DNA of 10,000 bases from the NCBI GenBank assembly GCA_011800805.1, contig MPNW01000923.1, positions 18,841-28,840 of the forward strand, in the 5' to 3' direction. The notes under the pieces were generated by a model. That model saw nothing but the letters and a program-made list of their open reading frames with translations. It ran no database searches and was not told the origin of the DNA. Made by a program: the position numbers and the translations under genes. The stretch's first letter is position 1. Every line of letters begins with the position of its first letter. Shown here one piece after another: positions 6,601 to 10,000 of the stretch. This stretch comes from Hirudo medicinalis (lineage: Eukaryota > Annelida > Clitellata > Hirudinida > Hirudinidae).

Positions 6601-7479
6601 TGCAGTCCTTCATAATCTCAGAGTCCCTCTGCAGGGCAAACAAAGGGTCATCGGGATGTGACCCGTGTCTCTTTGCCCTCAGGGTCATCTGTTTGACCTT
6701 TTCGGCCTGAGGTCGTAAAGGTGTCGTATCATCATGTAGATTATCGTTATGTACACGTGGATGAAAAATTCATTAACTATAATCATCTGGTTATGATAAC
6801 AGATGATGGTAATGTTTACATGATAATGGATGATAACATATATGTATTACATAAATCACTGCTTATTAAGCAATTAATGTAACAATGTTACAATAATAAA
6901 AACAATATCCAAACAATGAATTCTAACATTCATAGCATTCATGCTCGTTTGGGATGAATATGAATTTCAAAAACACTTTTTTATAAATCAGATTCAAAAC
7001 TTTGAATTAGGAAAATAGACTTGAGAGAATAATGTAAACATAAAGTTTAATATAAATAAAATATAAATTAAATATAATTTAAATATAAATTAAATATTAA
7101 GTTTAAAGCAGAAAGTTTATTGCCAATGTTTAATGTGACAACCATGACGATGATGACGACAATGAAGATGGTTTGTAACCTAAACCATCCATTTGAATGT
7201 TTGAATGTACCAGACTCAACACCACTACAAACATTCTTGAATGATTTCCACATTAATAACCACAACTGGATGATTCTATGAATTATGGATTCATGAGTCA
7301 ATCTAACGACATCGATGAAGCACAGGCAACGTTTCGACGAAAGAGCTTCTCGACCTCGGTCGTTAACCGATTCCAACGGTTCAACGTACGTGAAGAGCGG
7401 CCACGACGATGTCCCGAGCCTGCAGTTCCCCCTCTAGGTAGCTGAGCAGCTGCAACATGTCCGACTTGTTCAGATCCAT
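3236..7479 (-). CDS. CTTNBP2NL: CTTNBP2NL-like (cortactin-binding protein 2 N-terminal-like) coiled-coil protein; complement join 3236..3649, 3905..4279, 4724..4813, 5865..5972, 6467..6706, 7390..7479
   Basis: Members of this family bind cortactin and STRIPAK/PP2A components and act on the actin cytoskeleton. Six exons join in phase 0 to give 438 residues. Residues 1-23 (MDLNKSDMLQLLSYLEGELQ, then ARD) match the family's start. DPLFALQRD (50-58) matches DPLMALQRD, LLSKEKERL (135-143) matches MLEKERERL, and LSEFDFEKQQL (238-248) matches LSEFDIEREQL of human CTTNBP2NL as I recall it. Coiled coil covers roughly 75-275. The Ser/Pro/Gln-rich tail contains PPPVPPNKP (408-416), like PPPIPPKKP of CTTNBP2NL. 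The human protein is about 640 residues, so this tail is shorter. The stop after the tail leaves no room for the ankyrin repeats and extra region of full CTTNBP2, so it is the NL/Nausicaa type. Confidence 0.9.
3650..3904 (-). other. CTTNBP2NL-like intron 5
   Basis: The shortest intron (255 bases, GTAAGT to TTTAAG). It is AT-rich with A-runs around 3723-3734 and a T-run at 3843-3850, and has no other feature. Confidence 0.7.
3905..4279 (-). CDS. CTTNBP2NL: CTTNBP2NL-like coding exon 5 (residues 177-301, main coiled coil)
   Basis: The acceptor CTCCACTTAG ends at 4280. The 375-base exon encodes a long Glu/Lys/Gln/Leu coiled coil: LKSYVSSLSSQLEEERRKAS, then LSEFDFEKQQLLARLNKAEA and LLEELSKLQQKEDG. 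It finishes with a non-helical stretch ending TTVSK. The donor GTAAGT at 3904 is a perfect site. Leaving the intron unspliced would add nine residues and a stop. Confidence 0.93.
4479..4548. repeat. AT-only simple sequence (AAT/ATT mix)
   Basis: Seventy bases of mixed AAT, ATT and AAAT units in intron 4 of the CTTNBP2NL-like gene, directly beside dispersed-repeat copy A. Confidence 0.8.
4553..4632 (+). repeat. Dispersed repeat, copy A
   Basis: Contains two internal copies of ATTTATATAGCGCC (4556 and 4600), a GTGTCAGGGG core and the end block CCCAAGGGTGCTTGG (4618-4632). The same order of blocks recurs in copy B at 4940. The family is not identified. I see no terminal inverted repeats, target duplication or coding capacity, so it may be a SINE- or MITE-like fragment. 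Orientation is nominal. Confidence 0.8.
4724..4813 (-). CDS. CTTNBP2NL: CTTNBP2NL-like coding exon 4 (residues 147-176)
   Basis: The acceptor AATTACTCAG ends at 4814 and the donor is TTG|GTCAGT at 4723. Thirty codons begin LEKERKRCKSLEGELSSC and end SDQETL. It fills the space between exon 3 and exon 5 in an essentially gapless alignment with the human protein, although the second half has no clear heptads (it includes a Cys-Pro and several Ser). The 90-base length and flanking repeats make it a candidate cassette exon. Confidence 0.85.
4940..5024 (+). repeat. Dispersed repeat, copy B
   Basis: Same block order and orientation as copy A: ATTTATATAGCACC (4943), GCGTCAGGGG, a second ATTTATAT block at 4991 and an exact CCCAAGGGTGCTTGG (5010-5024). 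The spacer between blocks is diverged from copy A, so this is an old or loosely conserved family rather than a recent local duplication. Confidence 0.8.
5497..5540. repeat. AAG/AAC trinucleotide low-complexity run
   Basis: Consecutive GAA units change to CAA units with a few interruptions. Every + frame is open and encodes Glu/Gln, Lys/Asn or Arg/Thr runs, which explains the long open frames here. Confidence 0.85.
5865..5972 (-). CDS. CTTNBP2NL: CTTNBP2NL-like coding exon 3 (residues 111-146)
   Basis: The acceptor CATCATCACCAG ends at 5973. The 108-base exon gives MCTRLEMERRSH, aligning without gaps with VILDLEEERQRH of human CTTNBP2NL, then LLSKEKERLVEE (human MLEKERERLTQQ). The donor is GAG|GTAATC at 5864. 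A later AG (TGCACCAG) would shift the frame, so the first acceptor is preferred. Confidence 0.9.
6108..6128. repeat. (GAT)7 microsatellite
   Basis: Seven uninterrupted GAT units in intron 2 of the CTTNBP2NL-like gene, with shorter GAT/TGA runs on both sides from 5978. Confidence 0.9.
6335..6465. repeat. CAT/CAC compound microsatellite abutting a splice donor
   Basis: A compound run of CAT, CAC and CAA units. Its last units (CATCATCAC) are read on the - strand as the donor GTGATGATG of exon 2, so the repeat reaches the splice site itself. Confidence 0.92.
6467..6706 (-). CDS. CTTNBP2NL: CTTNBP2NL-like coding exon 2 (residues 31-110)
   Basis: The acceptor ACGACCTCAG ends at 6707. The 240-base exon encodes AEKVKQMTLRAKRHGSHPDD, then PLFALQRD, the best-conserved block of the family, and a heptad-rich stretch ending VEKKYHK. 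The donor AAG|GTGATG at 6466 runs straight into a GAT/CAC microsatellite. Phase 0 at both ends. Confidence 0.92.
6707..7389 (-). other. CTTNBP2NL-like intron 1
   Basis: A 683-base intron (GTACGT to CCTCAG). Its first 80 bases are relatively GC-rich, and the rest is AT-rich with TAAATATAAATT runs around 7040-7100. A hairpin-forming inverted repeat is at 6782-6807. No coding frame is recognised. Confidence 0.75.
6782..6807. repeat. Short hairpin-forming inverted repeat
   Basis: ATCATCTGGTTAT pairs with ATAACAGATGAT around a single G, with one bulged base. It lies in intron 1 of the CTTNBP2NL-like gene, 76 bases upstream of exon 2. No function is implied. Confidence 0.6.
7390..7479 (-). CDS. 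CTTNBP2NL: CTTNBP2NL-like coding exon 1 (residues 1-30, start of the CortBP2 domain)
   Basis: The ATG is at 7479-7477. Its 30 codons give MDLNKSDMLQLLSYLEGELQ and a further ten residues ending AALH; the family begins with a short Met-Asn/Asp-Leu segment followed by LEGELEARD, which fixes the start. The donor is CAC|GTACGT at 7389-7384, a strong site in phase 0. An overlapping GT at 7385 would add codons out of phase with the next exon. Confidence 0.9.
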
Positions 7480-7491
7480 CTTTGGGTATCT
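7480..7491 (-). other. 5' UTR segment of the CTTNBP2NL-like gene with possible upstream 3' splice site
   Basis: Only 12 bases before the ATG the - strand reads TTACAAATTTCCTCAG (AG at 7493-7492), a plausible acceptor. The start codon may therefore lie in the second exon, with a noncoding first exon further upstream. The alternative is that this is continuous 5' UTR and transcription starts nearby. Confidence 0.4.
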
Positions 7492-7499
7492 CTGAGGAA

Positions 7500-8890
7500 A
7501 TTTGTAACTTTGTGAGAAACAACATCCGACGAAGCAATTAGCTCAGAGGCCGACGTGTAATTGGCGCTCTGACAAACATCCTTTTGTGGCGACATCGAAA
7601 GCTGTTTCAATGTTCCCATAATAATAACTTAATATGCTCTACATGCTGGCTCAGTTTTCCTGGTTTGGGTTATTCAGGTTATAGAAATGCTTTAAGCAAC
7701 CTGACATCTTTAAACGCTTTGATGCAAACACCATTAATCATATCAGATTTAATAATAAACGATCATTTTTAGCTAATTGCTAACCTTCATGGTACATGCC
7801 GGCAGCTTTTCTAGGATTGGTTCTTCGTAGTAGTATGTAAAATTATTACTGCTGTTATTAGCATTATTATTAGCTGCCATAATATTCTGAATTTAATGGC
7901 CACCAAGGTTTGTTAAGAATCCACACGGCTCTCACGTCACATCTGCAACAATATTTCATAAACACGAAAGATGTTTATATTAGTCAAATTCTACTTGCTG
8001 CAAAGGAGTGCTTGCTAACTTCCTAAGAAATGTTTTATTAATTTCCTCCATCGGTAAACACTATAAATTTTAATTCTGTAACAAGTTTTGAGAAAATAAT
8101 TTCTGGCCGACAAATGACATCGTGTTGTCCTAACATTAGATTACGGCACTGGCGAACTTATGCAAGTTATGTAAATTATTCATTCAAATGATAACTTTGT
8201 GCAGTACGATTAGTCAAAATTATCTTTAATTGCGAACTCAGACCACCAGTAACTATTCATCATATTCTGTTAGTATACTTACCAATAAAGTCTGATACAT
8301 TTAGGTGACTGACAAATATTTTTAGCTTGACAATATTTGTTAGTTACTCAACTTAGGTTATTTAATTTGGTGAAATATATTATGTATCAGGAAGTGTTTG
8401 TGCTTAAAAAAATCCAGCGAAAGATTTTTAGGCAAGTTTCATGTTCATGTTCATGTTCCTAATTTGAAAAAGTTTCGGTGGTTAAAAATGAAAACCAAAA
8501 TACAAATTTAAAAAATATTTTTGTCGTAGAACCGCAGGAAATGTCTCAATGTTTTCATCAAATTGAGAAAATTTCAAGTTTTGAGTTTGGAAGTCAAACA
8601 TCTTAAAACTGAATTTAGAAAAGCTTTGAATTATTTAAATAAGAAATCTACCTAAACGTTTAATAATAGATTTTGAATTGGATTTTGGAGAAATGAAATT
8701 CACGAGAGATTTATTGTTGGAAAATAGAGCAATAAATCATCAAAAAAGAAATGAAATAAAGTGCGCACAACACTCGCACCGAAACAAAATCTAGTCGAAT
8801 TACTACAATCAAATATGAAACGCCTATCAATTGAAGTAAACAAACAAATAAATGCTTGAAAATTTATGAAATTAAAAACAAAAGAAAGAG
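7500..8890. other. Intergenic AT-rich region between the CTTNBP2NL-like gene and the putative + strand gene
   Basis: About 1.4 kb between two divergently oriented genes. The first ~100 bases (7500-7600) are less AT-rich and could be 5' UTR or promoter of the CTTNBP2NL-like gene. The rest has no coding frame I believe, no tRNA and no clear TATA box. A three-copy TTCATG repeat is at 8438-8458. Confidence 0.6.
8438..8458. repeat. Short TTCATG tandem repeat
   Basis: Three exact TTCATG units followed by TTC, in the AT-rich intergenic region. Confidence 0.9.
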
Positions 8891-8975
8891 GTGAAAATTA
8901 CTAAAACAAAATTCAATTGCGAATTATTACAAAGTTGTAATTGTAAAATTCCTTCCAATATGATCTTCAATATGG
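8891..8975. other. AT-rich lead-in to the putative + strand gene
   Basis: This could hold the promoter or 5' UTR of the candidate gene at 8976-9187. I see no TATA box or initiator that I would defend. Confidence 0.3.
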
Positions 8976-9187
8976 ATGTCTCAAAGTATCATGCTGCACA
9001 GGCTTCTCTTTTGGTGCCAACTTTACTTGCTTGGCCAGACCAGAACCAGCTTGTCGCCTGCTTTTCGAAAATTTGGGACTGCAACGGAATCATTTTCCAC
9101 AGCAACGGTTCGCGATTTGTTTCCCAACATGCACTGGAAAGTGGTGCTTGCGATCACCCTCAGCTCTCTCTGCTCCAACCTGGGTGG
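8976..9187 (+). CDS. Candidate first exon with N-terminal extension upstream of ATG 9129
   Basis: The same frame is open from ATGs at 8976 and 8991. The extension of about 46-51 residues is rich in Arg, Ser and Thr and has almost no acidic residues (RKFGTATESFSTATVRDLF), as a mitochondrial presequence would. It is also GC-richer than the surrounding DNA. ATG 8991 has A at -3. The alternative is that 8976-9128 is 5' UTR and translation starts at 9129, which I prefer because it gives a clean signal peptide. All three + frames are open here, which lowers confidence. Confidence 0.3.
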
Positions 9188-9719
9188 GTAAATGTGGGTG
9201 ATTACATGGTACATGGGACTTGGGTGTGAAGGATCGAAAATGGAGCAGGATATTATTGTCTTTTAAATATCGGGTTTTCGATATTTTTGAAATATATTTG
9301 AACACTTTTTTGAAATATCGAAAACCGATATTTTGTTATATTTATATTGTTATTGCTGTAAGCTATGAATAACAATTTAAAATTCAAAAAATTATTTTAA
9401 ATAAATTAATTAGTTGATTATTTATATTTAAAGTGTTCAAAGATTATTTTAAAGATTAACAATTTCTTTTCTAATTGATGATAAAATCTGTTTGTCAACC
9501 AATGGTCAATGTTATTATATCATGATATTACTACATAATTAAATCTCAGGCCAATCAAAAATAGGGTGCTCCTACTTGGAAAGGGTTGAAGCCACGACCC
9601 CCACGACCTCCCCAACAAGGTCACCCTGGTAGATCGGTGGGATGCAGAAGATAAAATCATTTCCACCTTCAAGATGGATGATGACCAATTGGTCGCTACC
9701 TGTACTGACGCTCACACCA
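9129..9719 (+). CDS. Putative secreted or membrane protein, 5' part of an unidentified gene; tentative join 9129..9187, 9592..9719
   Basis: I do not recognise this protein. The first exon starts at an ATG with A at -3 and encodes MHWKVVLAITLSSLCSNLG, with the layout of a signal peptide: a short basic start, a hydrophobic core and a polar end. It reaches the donor TGG|GTAAATG at 9188 in phase 2. The second piece begins after GTTGAAG at 9591, restores the frame and encodes about 42 residues including KVTLVDRWDAEDKII and DDDQLVATCT, alternating like beta strands. It stops at a possible donor CCA|GTAATC (9720). This part faintly resembles the C-terminal strands of fatty-acid-binding proteins, but a signal peptide would be unusual for that cytosolic family. 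The second acceptor is weak, and the gene would continue past the right edge. Confidence 0.35.
9265..9333. repeat. Inverted repeat with 22- and 21-nt arms
   Basis: The left arm AAATATCGGGTTTTCGATATTT (9265-9286) and right arm 9313-9333 are reverse complements except for one extra G in the left arm, separated by 26 bases. In RNA this would form a stable stem-loop. It lies in the putative intron of the + strand gene and could be a small MITE-like remnant. Confidence 0.9.
9592..9719 (+). CDS. Candidate coding exon, unidentified, weakly fatty-acid-binding-protein-like
   Basis: A GC-rich island in AT-rich surroundings, with an open frame from just after an in-frame TGA (9587-9589) to a TAA at 9728. 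The protein contains LPNKVTLVDRWDAEDKIIST and QLVATCT. Cytosolic lipid-binding proteins have a comparable KLV-x-x-KWDGKET...DGKLVVTCT layout near their C-terminus. The resemblance is by eye only, over about 35 residues. It could also be a pseudogene fragment, since a neighbouring frame is open further upstream. Confidence 0.35.
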
Positions 9720-9761
9720 GTAATCTATAAGATGTTTTCAATCTATTTATTGTTTTGTTAT

Positions 9762-9822
9762 CTCGTGTATTATTATTGTTATTATTATTATTATTATTGT
9801 TATTATTATTATTATTATTATT
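9762..9822. repeat. TTA/ATT microsatellite with GTT interruptions
   Basis: About 20 trinucleotide units, interrupted by GTT in places. The 60-codon open frame across it encodes a run of Tyr and is not a gene. Confidence 0.92.
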
Positions 9823-10000
9823 AGTTTGTAATACATTTTTATTTTTTAATACAAAAGCGTTTATAAATTTCATCTTTAAAAGAATGTCCTGGATTTAATC
9901 ATTATTGTTAACAAGCTCTTTAGAAAATCTTCAGCTATAATTTAACGCTAACATTAAATATTAATCAATATTTCTTGTAATACTTTTGTAATATCTTATT
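9823..10000. other. AT-rich sequence to the window edge, no feature seen
   Basis: Very AT-rich sequence with no coding frame. It would be intron of the putative + strand gene if that model is right. Confidence 0.5.

Noticed and set aside
6238..6661. His- and Ile/Thr-rich + open frames
   Set aside because: Readings of the CAT/CAC microsatellite and the antisense of exon 2. The histidine run is not a metal-binding protein.
7298..7537. 79-codon - strand frame overlapping the CTTNBP2NL-like first exon
   Set aside because: A different frame from the conserved MDLNKSDM...LEGELQ reading, and it has no similarity of its own.
9642..9824. 60-codon + open frame ending in a tyrosine run
   Set aside because: The second half is the TTA microsatellite, and the first half is a shadow of the candidate exon in the other frame.

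Overview
The window is animal nuclear DNA. It holds short coding patches with consensus GT..AG splice sites, separated by AT-rich introns full of trinucleotide microsatellites. The protein families suggest a bilaterian animal with fairly compact introns (about 250 to 1050 bases), most likely an invertebrate. I cannot name the species, and all family calls come from recognising protein motifs by eye, not from a search.

Left part (1 to about 2420, + strand): the last four coding exons of an OTUD5 (DUBA)-type OTU deubiquitinase. They run from a conserved helix after the catalytic domain to the C-terminal ubiquitin-interacting motif, followed by a 3' UTR with an AATAAA signal. The catalytic OTU domain lies off the left edge. 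The introns carry AAT/TTA microsatellites, a 53-bp tandem repeat and a 24-bp perfect palindrome.

Middle (about 2490 to 7500, - strand): an apparently complete six-exon gene for a cortactin-binding protein 2 N-terminal-like protein (CTTNBP2NL family, the type represented by Drosophila Nausicaa). My exon model gives 438 residues. Every intron is phase 0, so all four internal exons are multiples of three. The protein is mostly coiled coil with a proline-rich tail and no ankyrin repeats. The two genes are tail to tail, with predicted poly(A) sites only about 100 bases apart. A 90-base coiled-coil exon is flanked by two direct copies of a short dispersed repeat.

Right part (about 7500 to 10000): about 1.4 kb of AT-rich sequence with no recognised gene, then a possible start of a third gene on the + strand. 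This is an exon ending in a signal-peptide-like segment (ATG 9129, donor 9188) and a phase-compatible candidate exon at 9592 to 9719. The product is unknown. The gene would be divergent from the CTTNBP2NL homologue and run off the right edge. A 21/22-nt inverted repeat lies in its putative intron and a long TTA microsatellite follows.

No CRISPR array, prokaryotic operon, tRNA, rRNA or intact transposon was seen. I found no convincing undescribed system. The most useful leads are the third-gene exons, the repeat-flanked exon and the tail-to-tail 3' ends.
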